DNA of 64,000 nt from positions 1 to 64,000 of the forward strand of contig CAJUSR010000017.1 in NCBI GenBank assembly GCA_910588855.1, read 5' to 3'. Origin of the DNA: an uncultured Kineothrix sp. Lineage in GTDB: Bacteria > Bacillota > Clostridia > Lachnospirales > Lachnospiraceae. Positions 1 through 8,194 of the stretch are shown here, in pieces (position 1 is the stretch's first letter; each line of letters starts with the position of its first letter). The translations under genes were made by a program, and so were the position numbers. A model generated the notes under the pieces. The model worked only from the letters and a program-made list of their open reading frames with translations. It did not search any database and was not told the DNA's origin.

Positions 1-4
1 CCAG

Positions 5-78
5 CGTTCCCGAGGTGACTCGAACACCCGACCTACCGCTTAGGAGGCGGTCGCTCTATCCATCTGAGCTACGGAAAC
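5..78 (-). tRNA. tRNA-Arg (anticodon CCT)
   Basis: Read on the minus strand this folds into a full cloverleaf: a 7-bp acceptor stem (GTTTCCG with CGGGAAC, one GU pair), TA at positions 8-9, D stem GCTC/GAGC, anticodon stem ACCGC/GCGGT around loop CTCCTAA, a 5-nt variable loop, and a T arm with loop TTCGAGT. The anticodon CCT reads AGG, so it charges arginine. The discriminator base is G and the bases after it are CTGG, so CCA is not encoded and must be added by the CCA-adding enzyme. Confidence 0.95.
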
Positions 79-179
79 GTGTACTACTTTACTAAATTTT
101 TTGATTGATTAATCAACCGCTGAAAAATATTCTACCATAAAACTAAAACAATATCAATAAAAATAATTTATAATTTTCA

Positions 180-1076
180 TCAAATACCTTCCGGGAAATT
201 AATATATCCCTGCATCCAAATGGAACCTTTGAAACGGCGCCCAATTTGTGGTTCACCATATAAATCTTCTTCATTAATGCATAAGTTAAAGATTAATTCA
301 TTGCAGCTGATAGTCATTTGATATATAGTTTCCAAAGTTAGTTTGTTAATCACTTTATTGCAGTCCAATATTTCCCCTAATATAGAATACTGGTCGCATT
401 CCACCCCATAAGGCATAAAATAAGTATCTACCAAAGTAAAGACATCTTCCTTTTGGATTTTTTTTGATATAATTGTATAAGTATCCATATCTTCCAAAGT
501 CAGGCTTTCTATGGCATCTTCATCGCCTCTTCTGGCTGCGGCAATTAAAGAATTTCTATCATTGGATGCTTTTTTTATAATCTTTTTGTCTTTTTCATTT
601 TTTATAATTGGCATCATTATTTTTCCCTGCAAAGAAAGCGCAGATAAAGTAAGGGTTGTTCCGTTAATAGGAAGCCTTTTGCTATTACGGGATTTTACAT
701 AGGGAATCATGTTTTGTAGATAAAAAATTAACGAAACACCAACTTTAATATCATCACATATTCCGGCATAGGATTCTGTGCCTGCATGACGTTCTACGGA
801 TACATCTTCTTCGGAACTTATTTCTGTTCCTCTTAAATATGGATAATAATAATCAAACGAAAATTTATCTTCCGAATCAAATTCACCGCAGACAGCTATA
901 CCAATATTTTCAGCGAAATCCTTACAAAATTCTGCCAATATTGTTTCATTCCCATTTGAAGTATATGCCCTTTCATCTGCATTTACAATAATATCCGTAA
1001 TTAGATTCTGCAACTCTTTTCTATTTTTGATCTTACTGAATCCAATTGCCCTCATATATTTATGCAAAGATTTCAC
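180..1076 (-). CDS. DUF3881 family protein
   Basis: 298 aa, no signal peptide or membrane segment, so probably cytoplasmic. The start (MHKYMRAIGFSKIKNRKELQ region) and the overall sequence match what I remember as DUF3881, a family of unknown function in Lachnospiraceae usually found beside serS, as it is here. The upstream sequence GAAAAGAGGTGAAATC gives a good ribosome site for the annotated start. It is the last protein gene of the minus-strand run parA-parB-DUF4446-HD-GYP-serS. No catalytic motif is evident and I can give no function. Confidence 0.8.
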   Translation of the reverse strand: MKSLHKYMRAIGFSKIKNRKELQNLITDIIVNADERAYTSNGNETILAEFCKDFAENIGIAVCGEFDSEDKFSFDYYYPYLRGTEISSEEDVSVERHAGTESYAGICDDIKVGVSLIFYLQNMIPYVKSRNSKRLPINGTTLTLSALSLQGKIMMPIIKNEKDKKIIKKASNDRNSLIAAARRGDEDAIESLTLEDMDTYTIISKKIQKEDVFTLVDTYFMPYGVECDQYSILGEILDCNKVINKLTLETIYQMTISCNELIFNLCINEEDLYGEPQIGRRFKGSIWMQGYINFPEGI

Positions 1077-1111
1077 CTCTTTTCAAATCATATTTTTTAG
1101 AAACTATAAAT

Positions 1112-2389
1112 CTATTTTATTAATTCCTGTCCGCCCATGTATGACCGAAGGACTTCAGGAATTTTGACGGAACCGTCTTCTTGAAGATTATTTTCCAAAA
1201 ATGCAATCAACATCCTTGGGGGAGCAACTACCGTATTATTTAATGTATGCGCAAAGTATTTTCCTTTTTCCCCATTTACACGGATTTTTAATCTTCTCGC
1301 CTGTGCATCCCCTAAATTAGAACAACTTCCCACTTCAAAATATTTTTTCTGTCTGGGGGACCAAGCTTCTACATCATAAGATTTTACTTTTAAATCGGCC
1401 AAATCGCCGGAACAACATTCAATCGTCCTTACCGGAATATCCAAAGAACGGAATAAATCTACTGTATTCTGCCATAATTTATCAAACCACATTGGCGATT
1501 CTTCCGGTTTGCAAACAACTATCATTTCCTGTTTTTCAAATTGATGAATACGGTATACCCCTCTTTCCTCCAAACCATGAGCCCCTTTCTCCTTTCTAAA
1601 ACAAGGGGAATAGCTTGTAAGTGTTTTTGGAAGTTCTCCCTCCTGAATAATTGTATCAATAAATTTTCCAATCATAGAATGCTCAGAAGTACCTATTAAA
1701 TATAAATCTTCTCCTTCTATTTTATACATCATAGCATCCATTTCTGCAAAACTCATAACTCCGGTAACTACATTGCTCCGAATCATAAAAGGAGGTACAC
1801 AATAAGTAAATCCTCTATTTATCATAAAATCTCTTGCATAGGATATCACTGCGGAATGGAGCCTAGCAATATCCCCCATCAAATAATAAAACCCGTTTCC
1901 TGCAACTTTCCGCGCGCTATCCAAATCAATCCCTTTTAACTTTTCCATAATTTCTGTATGATAAGGTACTTCAAAATCCGGAACAATAGGTTCCCCATAT
2001 TTTTCAATTTCTACATTTTCCGTATCATCTTTTCCAATCGGAACGCTTGGATCAATGATGTTTGGAATTGCCATCATAATTTTATTGATTTTTTCTTCCA
2101 ATTCCTTTTCTTTTTCTTCTAATTCTGCAAGCCGTTTTGCCCCGGCTGCCACTTCTGATTTCTTTTCTTGTGCTTCTTCTTTCTTCCCTTTTGCCATCAA
2201 TGCACCGATTTCTTTAGAAATCTTATTTCTATTCGCACGCAAATCATCAGCTTCTTGTTTTGCTTTCCTGCTTTCCGTATCCAACAATATTACTTCATCA
2301 ACTAAATCTAATTTATTGTCCTGAAATTTCTTTTTAATATTTCCCTTTACTACTTCCGGGTTTTCCCTTAAAAATTTAATATCAATCAT
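1112..2389 (-). CDS. serS: Serine--tRNA ligase
   Basis: 425 aa, the normal length for bacterial SerRS. It charges tRNA-Ser (and tRNA-Sec) with serine in the cytoplasm. Residues 1 to about 110 form the long antiparallel coiled-coil tRNA-binding arm, rich in K/E. The class II catalytic core follows, with motif 2 around SPCFRKEKGAHGLEERGVYR and motif 3 near the C-terminus (NNTVVAPPRMLIAFLEN). It begins 30 bp after the HD-GYP gene in the same direction, so it is probably co-transcribed; there is no room for a T-box leader, which is otherwise common before serS in Firmicutes. Confidence 0.97.
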   Translation of the reverse strand: MIDIKFLRENPEVVKGNIKKKFQDNKLDLVDEVILLDTESRKAKQEADDLRANRNKISKEIGALMAKGKKEEAQEKKSEVAAGAKRLAELEEKEKELEEKINKIMMAIPNIIDPSVPIGKDDTENVEIEKYGEPIVPDFEVPYHTEIMEKLKGIDLDSARKVAGNGFYYLMGDIARLHSAVISYARDFMINRGFTYCVPPFMIRSNVVTGVMSFAEMDAMMYKIEGEDLYLIGTSEHSMIGKFIDTIIQEGELPKTLTSYSPCFRKEKGAHGLEERGVYRIHQFEKQEMIVVCKPEESPMWFDKLWQNTVDLFRSLDIPVRTIECCSGDLADLKVKSYDVEAWSPRQKKYFEVGSCSNLGDAQARRLKIRVNGEKGKYFAHTLNNTVVAPPRMLIAFLENNLQEDGSVKIPEVLRSYMGGQELIK

Positions 2390-2419
2390 AATCCATTCTC
2401 CTTATTAAATTTAAACCTA

Positions 2420-3475
2420 CTAAATATTTTCTATTACTTTTTCTATAAAAACACTTTTATCTGTTAGAAGATCTTTCACAAAATCATGCTGAATCCTATC
2501 CCCTTTTTTATCATAAATAATTTTTATAAAAGGCCTGTCCGGATTATTTTTGTTTTGCCGTAAGACAATCCCTATTTCCCCTTCATTCGTAAGAACATAA
2601 GAGCCTGCCGGATAAACTGCCGTAAATTCTAAAAGCACATCCACAATATCGCCGTCGAATAAAATATCTTTATTTTTTTTCAAATACTGAATTGCCTCAA
2701 AAACTTTCAGCCGCTGATGACCAATACCACATATCATTTCGTCAAACTGTTCACAGATATTTACAATCTTTACTTCTAAAGGTACATAAATAGACTTGAG
2801 CGGATATCCGGTACCATCCATATTTTCATGATGATACAAAATAATATCTTTACTGAGTTCCGATATCCATGTTTCATTTTTTAATGCCGAATATCCATAA
2901 ATAGGATGTTTTTTATATTCAGCCAATTCCATTTCAGAAAATTCCTGCATATCTTTATTTGTATAATCGACTGTAATATACCTTAAGCCCAAATCATGAA
3001 GAAGGCATCCCACTCCAATATCATGTATCCTACTTTGAGGGATTTTCATTTTTAGTCCCATTAATATTGCCAAAGTACATATATTTATAGAATGTTCATA
3101 AATATCGGAACTTCTTTCTTTAATATCATAAATTCTTTCAATTACTTCTTCTTCTTCTAAAAGATTACTAATGATATTATCTGCTGTCTTACTAAGTTCC
3201 ACTAACTCATCGCTATTCCTGTAAGTATGCTTTTCTATAATTTCTTTTACTTTATCTTTAAAATTCTTTCCAGTTTCATCTTTTAATATTTTGACTTCAT
3301 GTGTACTTATTTCATCTTCAACAAAAACCTCTCTAATACCCAATTCCCCTAATTTTTCAATATAGTCTTTTCTCAGCTTTGTTCCTTCGGATAATAAAAT
3401 CTTATAATCAGGAGTCATAACTGTCTTAGCCAGTATTTCCCCTCCCTTTAGATCGACAATCTTTTGTATCCTCAT
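2420..3475 (-). CDS. HD-GYP domain protein, probable c-di-GMP phosphodiesterase
   Basis: 351 aa from the preferred ATG at 3475; the longer frame to 3571 would overlap the upstream gene, whereas the chosen start has an AGGGG site 9 nt before it. The first 100 residues resemble the small N-terminal domain common on HD-GYP proteins (KIVDLKGGEILAKTVMTPD). The catalytic domain has the metal-binding HD pair in LLHDLGLRY and the diagnostic HHENMDGTGYP motif, intact, so hydrolysis of cyclic di-GMP is likely. There is no sensor domain or membrane anchor. It sits 22 bp after the DUF4446 gene. The substrate is inferred from the family. Confidence 0.88.
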   Translation of the reverse strand: MRIQKIVDLKGGEILAKTVMTPDYKILLSEGTKLRKDYIEKLGELGIREVFVEDEISTHEVKILKDETGKNFKDKVKEIIEKHTYRNSDELVELSKTADNIISNLLEEEEVIERIYDIKERSSDIYEHSINICTLAILMGLKMKIPQSRIHDIGVGCLLHDLGLRYITVDYTNKDMQEFSEMELAEYKKHPIYGYSALKNETWISELSKDIILYHHENMDGTGYPLKSIYVPLEVKIVNICEQFDEMICGIGHQRLKVFEAIQYLKKNKDILFDGDIVDVLLEFTAVYPAGSYVLTNEGEIGIVLRQNKNNPDRPFIKIIYDKKGDRIQHDFVKDLLTDKSVFIEKVIENI

Positions 3476-3497
3476 ACTGATTTCCCCTGTCTTTCCA

Positions 3498-4013
3498 TCA
3501 AGAATCAATTCCCATCGCCATATCCAGCGCCTGTTTTTCTTCTTCTCCCAATAGAATACTGCACTGTCCATTTTTTATTTCTTTTGAATAAGAATAACAA
3601 CCTTCTGTACTATGGACGGAATTAATAATAAATCCGCAATCATTTTCATTTAAAAGTGCAAGGCTAAAACTAAGCTGTCCTCCCATTTGTTTAAATGCAT
3701 CATATTTGACAATACCAACTTTTTGAAAAGATAATTCCTGTTTTTTAAACAATTCCCTTATATCATTTTTATTTTTTTCAATTGAAACTTTAATAAATTT
3801 ATTATCCTCGTATAAACCGATAATATCTTTTTCCAGGCTTTTTGCATCTTTTCCTTGCATAAATACTGAATATTTCTTTTTTAATTTCGATAGTTTTACC
3901 ATTTGGATGATAATCAATATAATAGATATGGCAATTACCGCTGCCATCCCTATTAAAATATATCCAATATCAACGTTGCCTAAACCTATGTAGTTAAATA
4001 CCTGACTGTTCAC
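3498..4013 (-). CDS. DUF4446 family membrane-anchored protein
   Basis: 171 aa. One membrane segment at about residues 15-39 (IGYILIGMAAVIAISIILIII), then a charged coiled-coil stretch and a compact domain containing QKVGIVKYDAFKQMGGQLSFSLALLN, which I recognise as DUF4446. This family is regularly found just downstream of parB in Clostridia, as here. Function unknown; the topology suggests a short external N-terminus and a cytoplasmic domain. The strict linkage to parAB hints at a role connected to the membrane or chromosome positioning, but that is inference. Confidence 0.85.
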   Translation of the reverse strand: MNSQVFNYIGLGNVDIGYILIGMAAVIAISIILIIIQMVKLSKLKKKYSVFMQGKDAKSLEKDIIGLYEDNKFIKVSIEKNKNDIRELFKKQELSFQKVGIVKYDAFKQMGGQLSFSLALLNENDCGFIINSVHSTEGCYSYSKEIKNGQCSILLGEEEKQALDMAMGIDS

Positions 4014-4099
4014 AATTTCCTCCTATTGTACTTTAAATATATATTATATAATATATCCATAATCCTCAATGATAAAATAGTATCATTTTTTATAAATTT

Positions 4100-4984
4100 C
4101 TAATGCATGAGCCTATCCGTAATTTTTTCCAAATCATCATTATTATAAAATTCTATTTCAATCTTTCCTATCCCTTCCCCTTTTGATGAAATAGCCACTT
4201 TTGTACCAAGAGACTGCTTTAACTTTTCTTCTATATCCTGATATATAATTTCTAAACTTTTATCTTTTTCAATTTTCTTTTTCTCTTTTATCGGTTTATT
4301 TAAATCTTTTACCAGCTTTTCTACATCCCTCACACTAAGTTTTTCATCAAATATTTTTTGTGCAATAGTATACTGTTGTTCTTTATCTTCGATTGAAATT
4401 AATGCTCTGGCATGCCCGGTCGTAATCATATCATCTATAATCATCTGCTGTACTTCATCGCAAAGTTTTAACAACCGCATTGAATTTGTTACAGCCGTCC
4501 TACTTTTTGATACTCTTTCAGCAACTTCATCCTGTTTCAAATTAAATTCCGTCAAAAGCCTTTTATAAGCCATAGCCTCTTCGATTGGATTCAAGTTTTC
4601 ACGCTGGATATTTTCAATCAAAGAAATTTCAACTATTTCCTGTTCTGTTAAATCCCTTATTATAACAGGAACTTCTTTCAAACCAGCCATTTTGGCAGCA
4701 CGCCATCTTCTTTCCCCTGCTACAATTTCATAATAAGTTTTTCTATCCTGCACTAAAATTGGCTGCAATAACCCGAACTGTTTAATTGATTCCGCAAGTT
4801 CCAACAAAGAATCTTCATCAAAATTTTTTCTAGGCTGTTCCCTATTTGGTTCCACCATCGTTATCTTAACTAATTTTTCTGAACTATCATCTACACTATT
4901 ATCCACTTTTACTTTTTCATTTTTTACTTCTATTGTACTCGGTATTAATGCATCAAGTCCCTTCCCTAATCCTCTTGCTGCCAT
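4100..4984 (-). CDS. parB: Chromosome-partitioning protein ParB (Spo0J)
   Basis: 294 aa. The N-terminus MAARGLGKGLDALIPS carries the ParA-stimulating basic peptide. The CTPase/ParB domain includes GERRWRAAKMAG and ENIQRENLNPIEEA, followed by the helix-turn-helix that reads parS (about residues 150-175, RVSKSRTAVTNSMRLL) and a C-terminal dimerisation domain. It loads on parS and slides as a CTP-dependent clamp, recruiting condensin and acting with ParA in segregation. Two perfect parS sites lie 2.4 kb away at 7415 and 7462. It starts 30 bp after parA ends, in the same operon. Confidence 0.97.
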   Translation of the reverse strand: MAARGLGKGLDALIPSTIEVKNEKVKVDNSVDDSSEKLVKITMVEPNREQPRKNFDEDSLLELAESIKQFGLLQPILVQDRKTYYEIVAGERRWRAAKMAGLKEVPVIIRDLTEQEIVEISLIENIQRENLNPIEEAMAYKRLLTEFNLKQDEVAERVSKSRTAVTNSMRLLKLCDEVQQMIIDDMITTGHARALISIEDKEQQYTIAQKIFDEKLSVRDVEKLVKDLNKPIKEKKKIEKDKSLEIIYQDIEEKLKQSLGTKVAISSKGEGIGKIEIEFYNNDDLEKITDRLMH

Positions 4985-5013
4985 ATTTGTTCCTTTCCGC
5001 TTTTACGCTAAAA

Positions 5014-5772
5014 TCATTTTTTAATTATTTCCTCTGCCAACATCATATATGCTTCTGCGCCAGCAGATTTTGGGTCATATTTATTAATTGGCAACCCATA
5101 GCTCGGTGCCTCTGCCAAACGTATATTTCTTGGAATAACTGTATTATAAATATTTTGATTTAAATGACTTTTCACGTTTTCCACGACTTGCATTGATAGA
5201 TTAGTTCTAGAATCATACATAGTAAAAACAATGCCTTCCATATCCAAATCAGGATTCAATCTTTCTTTTACCAAATTCACAGTATGTATTAATTGGCTTA
5301 ACCCTTCCAAAGCGTAGTATTCGCACTGGATAGGAACTAAAACGGAATCTGCAGTGGTCATTGAATTAATGGTTAACATATTAAGGGAAGGAGGGCAATC
5401 AATAATAATATAATCATACTGATCCTTTATCCAATCCACTTCATTCCTCAATATAAATTCCTTTTTATCTACCCCTATTAATTCTATTTCAGTTGCCGCT
5501 AAATTTACATTAGAAGGAATTAAGGATACCTTATCCATTACATTTTTTATTATACATTCCTGTATCGAACATTCCCCTAAAAAAAGTTCATATATTGTGT
5601 TATCTAAATTATTTTTATCGACTCCAAACCCGCTCGTCGTATTTCCCTGGGGGTCTGTATCAATAACAAGCACATTTTTATCTTTTGCTGCCAATGCAGC
5701 AGACAAATTAATTGATGTAGTTGTCTTCCCTACACCGCCCTTCTGATTTGCAATTGCAATAGCTTTTCCCAT
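5014..5772 (-). CDS. parA: Chromosome-partitioning ATPase ParA (Soj)
   Basis: 252 aa from the ATG at 5772, which has an ideal AGAGGAGGAA site; the reading frame extends 12 codons further upstream but without such a site. Deviant Walker A motif KGGVGKTT near residue 10, Walker A' DTDPQGN and Walker B IIDCPPSLNML are all present. ParA binds DNA non-specifically as an ATP dimer, drives origin segregation with ParB and modulates DnaA. In B. subtilis the gene lies next to noc and rsmG; here about 4.5 kb of unrelated DNA separates parA from rsmG and no noc is seen. Confidence 0.97.
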   Translation of the reverse strand: MGKAIAIANQKGGVGKTTTSINLSAALAAKDKNVLVIDTDPQGNTTSGFGVDKNNLDNTIYELFLGECSIQECIIKNVMDKVSLIPSNVNLAATEIELIGVDKKEFILRNEVDWIKDQYDYIIIDCPPSLNMLTINSMTTADSVLVPIQCEYYALEGLSQLIHTVNLVKERLNPDLDMEGIVFTMYDSRTNLSMQVVENVKSHLNQNIYNTVIPRNIRLAEAPSYGLPINKYDPKSAGAEAYMMLAEEIIKK

Positions 5773-6017
5773 AATTAATTCCTCCTCTAACCCATGTGGC
5801 ATAAACAATATTTCACAGCAATTGATTAAATATTATTTTTCTATAAATGCAGATTATTCTTTATTGTCTTATGAAATAAAATTGCACATGAAAAGATTAT
5901 AACATTAAACAACAATATAATCTATAGTTTATTTTAGGGAAAGCAAGCGATTTTTTACTGAAATTGATATTAAATATGTATAATACTTAAAGAAATATTT
6001 TTATAGTTTTAATCGGA

Positions 6018-6262
6018 ATGAAGGTTCACGCCGGTACTGATGCCGGTAGCGGTTTGTGCATTTGCTAACGGGTACTTCTGCAAACATGCATGATATATCT
6101 GAAACATCAAAACTAATACGAAAAGATGACCATGTAGTTTATGGTGATTCAGGTTATCTGGGCGCTCCCACGCGGGGGAAAATCAAAGATGATGAGGTGT
6201 TATCCAAGATAGAATTCCGAACCAATAAACGTCCATCCAGCCTTAAAACTGCTGATGATTAG
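6018..6262 (+). pseudogene. IS5-type transposase remnant, frameshifted
   Basis: A fragment of a DDE transposase. The frame from 6018 reads MKVHAGTDAGSG, then hits a stop, while the frame entered at 6056 continues with VHLLTGTSANMHDI and GDSGYLGAPTRG and a basic KIEFRTNKRPSS tail. Joined by a shift near 6054 they give the conserved sequence around the second catalytic Asp of IS5-family transposases (VHAGxDAGSG, YGDSGYLG). Both ends of the gene are missing and I found no terminal inverted repeats, so it cannot be active. It marks past insertion next to parA. Confidence 0.75.
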
Positions 6263-6282
6263 AAGTTGCAAAGGAGAATTTT

Positions 6283-6399
6283 ATGAAGTCAAGTAATAGA
6301 GGTGATGGCTGGTTAACTGGAAGACTATATTTTAACAGAGAAAATAAAAGAATAATTATCAAAATACCGGAAAGTGGATTTGGCTATATATACTTTTAA
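6283..6399 (+). CDS. Possible 38-residue DUF5808-like small protein
   Basis: A short frame with a convincing ribosome site (AAAGGAGAATTTT before ATG). The product is very basic and aromatic: residues 9-20 read GWLTGRLYFNRE and it ends SGFGYIYF. This resembles the core of DUF5808, a short domain found at the ends of some Firmicute membrane proteins, so it may be a broken-off piece of a larger gene or a free small protein. It follows the transposase remnant by 20 bp and lies in a repeat-filled region. Expression is unproven. Confidence 0.4.
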   Translation: MKSSNRGDGWLTGRLYFNRENKRIIIKIPESGFGYIYF

Positions 6400-6471
6400 A
6401 ATTTTTCACAATGCTTATAAATTACCAAAACAAAAACTCATTTTTCTCATATTATAATATTAAAAAGTGTT

Positions 6472-6677
6472 TTCGACACTTTATTAAGAACCTTTGGTTC
6501 TTCACCAATCTATGTTCCTCTGGCGAAGTACTTTCCTATAAAGTAAAAAAGAATCCTGCTTGCAGGATTTTCCGCCTGCGCCAGGTCGCGCAGAGATATG
6601 CTCCTCTCCGCCGCAATTCAATAATTGCTTTTTACCATATGGAATATTCGGAAAATTTTCCATATGGCAAAAAGTAT
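6472..6677 (+). repeat. Intergenic repeat family A, copy 1
   Basis: About 200 bp whose reverse complement recurs at 33078-33254. Shared landmarks in order: TTCGACACTT, a CCTCTGGCGAAG module, TTTCCTATA, the hairpin GAATCCTGC/GCAGGAT, CCGCCTGCG, GGTCGCG, CTCTCCGCCGC, and a CCATATGG palindromic end around TTCGG. It is much richer in G and C than its surroundings and is full of self-complementary segments, so it would fold strongly as RNA. It codes for nothing I can recognise. Confidence 0.85.
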
Positions 6678-6683
6678 CTTTAG

Positions 6684-6816
6684 CACTCCATGTTGCATCC
6701 TTCTGGCAAAGGACTTTCCTATATAGGATTCGGGCGTCAAAAGGTCTGTCTGACGGTGGCACTTGGCAGATGGTACAAAAAGATATTGAGTAAGTGCCTT
6801 TTGTATGATGGAGAGG
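6684..6816 (-). repeat. Intergenic repeat family D, copy 1 (inverted)
   Basis: Positions 6684-6722 repeat the CCTTCTGGCAAAGGACTTTCC module that starts family A, but it is followed by a different body (6726-6816: ATTCGGGCGTC, AAAAGGTCTGTC, CACTTGGCAGATGG). The same body occurs in opposite orientation at 6914-6989 and at 39279-39363. Copies 1 and 2 together form an inverted repeat of roughly 65 bp arms around about 130 bp. Confidence 0.8.
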
Positions 6817-6913
6817 AGACTCAAAAATCGTGGAAGCCAATACTAAACACGATTTTCGTTTTAAGAGGATTATCTAAATGCTCCATACAATGGAATAGCA
6901 AAACAAGTTTTGC

Positions 6914-6989
6914 AGCACAATTTTTTTGTGCCATCTGCCAAGTGTCACCGCCGGACAGACCTTTTGACACCCGAATCCTATATGGTAAA
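6914..6989 (+). repeat. Intergenic repeat family D, copy 2
   Basis: Contains CCATCTGCCAAGTG, ACAGACCTTTTGACACC and CGAATCC, the complement of the block at 6726-6785, and matches 39305-39363 in the same orientation. It ends in CCTATATGG, a terminal sequence also used by family A. Confidence 0.8.
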
Positions 6990-7166
6990 AAATATGTATA
7001 AATGAATATTAAACACTTCAATAATTTAATACCTTCAATGTCTTAAAATTTTCCTACACACCTACAACTCAATATACACCATCTTATTTTTTAAAATTCA
7101 TAATTTTTAAAGACTCTAAAATTTCACACAAGCCATAAAACTATATTTTTGATATAATAAAGTATT

Positions 7167-7365
7167 GTAAAACATTTTTTCTACTTAAATTTTTATTTAG
7201 GTTTTACTTAGTAAAATATTCAATACGATAGTGTAACCATGCCACAAATGGCGCGGGTCGATTGTATGAGGCATGGATTTCGTTTGCAATCGACCTGTAC
7301 TTCACCAATTTTTTTATTCTGCTTAGTAAAATCAAAACAAAAATTTAGTAGAAAAAATGTTTCAC
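7167..7365. repeat. MITE-like element with about 40-bp inverted ends
   Basis: The left end (7167-7212, containing AACATTTTTTCTACTT and TTTTACTTAGTAAAAT) is matched by the reverse complement of the right end (7322-7365, AGTAGAAAAAATGTT) with a few mismatches. The 110-bp centre has its own hairpin, GGTCGATTG at 7256 paired with CAATCGACC near 7288. There is no coding capacity. Size and structure suit a small non-autonomous mobile element; the transposase family is unknown. Confidence 0.65.
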
Positions 7366-7414
7366 GATACCCAATCTTGTTTCACATCCCCTCTCACAAT
7401 ATCTTGGGTCTATT

Positions 7415-7430
7415 TGTTTCACGTGAAACA
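7415..7430. promoter_or_regulatory. parS site 1
   Basis: TGTTTCACGTGAAACA, a perfect 16-bp palindrome identical to the bacterial parS consensus recognised by ParB/Spo0J. It lies in the spacer after the two-component operon, 2.4 kb from parB and about 10 kb from dnaA, the expected origin-proximal position. Confidence 0.96.
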
Positions 7431-7461
7431 TTATATTGTATTTCTAAAATAAATAATTCTA

Positions 7462-7477
7462 TGTTTCACGTGAAACA
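7462..7477. promoter_or_regulatory. parS site 2
   Basis: A second perfect TGTTTCACGTGAAACA, 32 bp after the end of site 1. It is the centre of a larger perfect 30-bp palindrome (7455-7484, outer arms AATTCTA/TAGAATT). Such a symmetric extension could also make it a terminator-like hairpin for the response-regulator gene that ends at 7535 on the minus strand. Confidence 0.96.
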
Positions 7478-7534
7478 TAGAATTAAATAGAAACATATAA
7501 AACATCCACAAAAAAAACAAATCAATTCATATAA

Positions 7535-8176
7535 CTACAACTGAATCAAATTATTCTTTATAGCAAAAACAGCCGCCTGAGTCCTGTCGCTAACCTCTAT
7601 TTTTTTAAATATATTCGATATGTGATTTTTAACAGTCCTTTCACTTATACTCAATATAACTGCGATTTCTTTATTAAACATTCCATTTGCAACCTGAATT
7701 AAAACTTCCAACTCCCTTTTGGTTAGAGATTCTATTTTTTCTTTGTCCATATCTCTATTTACTAATCTGGAATTTAAAGACGGTATCAAACTGGATTGAA
7801 TATAACTTTCTCCGTTATAAACATAATTAATTGCTTTCTTCAATTCTGCCGATTCAGAATCTTTCAATATATAACCATCTACTCCTATATCAATCGCTTT
7901 TAATAAATACTCCACTTCATTATGAACAGTTAACATCAATACTTTAATATCTATGTCATTTTCTCTAATTTCTTTTAAAACCTCGATACCATTTTTATTC
8001 GGCATATTTATATCCAACAATAAAACTTCTGGCTTTATTGTTTTCAAACTTTCTAAACATTCCACACCATTAGCTGCTTCCGCAATAACTTTTATACTTC
8101 CATCAAATTCTAAAAGTTGCTTCAGACCTTCCCTCATAAGAACATGATCATCCGCAATCATTACTTTAATACTCAT
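7535..8176 (-). CDS. LuxR/NarL-family response regulator
   Basis: 213 aa. The receiver domain (1-120) has the acidic pocket D9/D10, phospho-acceptor D55 in LLLDINMP, T83 and K105. A LuxR-type helix-turn-helix follows (about 149-205: LTKRELEVLIQVANGMFNKEIA and SERTVKNHISNIFKKI). It is 18 bp downstream of the histidine kinase gene, so the two form one operon and one phosphorelay. Architecture is like DegU/NarL. Target genes are unknown. The operon is AT-rich and lies in the accessory stretch between parA and rsmG. Confidence 0.93.
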   Translation of the reverse strand: MSIKVMIADDHVLMREGLKQLLEFDGSIKVIAEAANGVECLESLKTIKPEVLLLDINMPNKNGIEVLKEIRENDIDIKVLMLTVHNEVEYLLKAIDIGVDGYILKDSESAELKKAINYVYNGESYIQSSLIPSLNSRLVNRDMDKEKIESLTKRELEVLIQVANGMFNKEIAVILSISERTVKNHISNIFKKIEVSDRTQAAVFAIKNNLIQL

Positions 8177-8194
8177 ATTAATATCTCCCTAAAT

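Larger units (their letters stand above)
6400..7534. other. Gene-free, repeat-filled spacer
   Basis: No credible gene lies in this 1.1 kb. Short open frames on both strands fall inside repeated palindromic DNA and lack family similarity. It holds one copy of repeat family A, two copies of family D in opposite orientation, a MITE-like inverted repeat and two parS sites, each listed separately. The stretch 6990-7166 is AT-rich with nothing recognisable. Confidence 0.7.

Noticed and set aside
2390..2419. T-box leader before serS
   Set aside because: Only 30 bp separate serS from the upstream gene; there is no room for one.
6411..7021. Several overlapping open frames of 66-112 codons on both strands
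   Set aside because: They lie in palindromic repeat DNA, mirror each other on both strands, and show no recognisable protein sequence or good ribosome sites.
7239..7490. Open frame of 83 codons across the MITE-like element and parS sites
   Set aside because: The product is made from repeat and parS palindromes (FHVKH at the end is parS itself), not a conserved protein.
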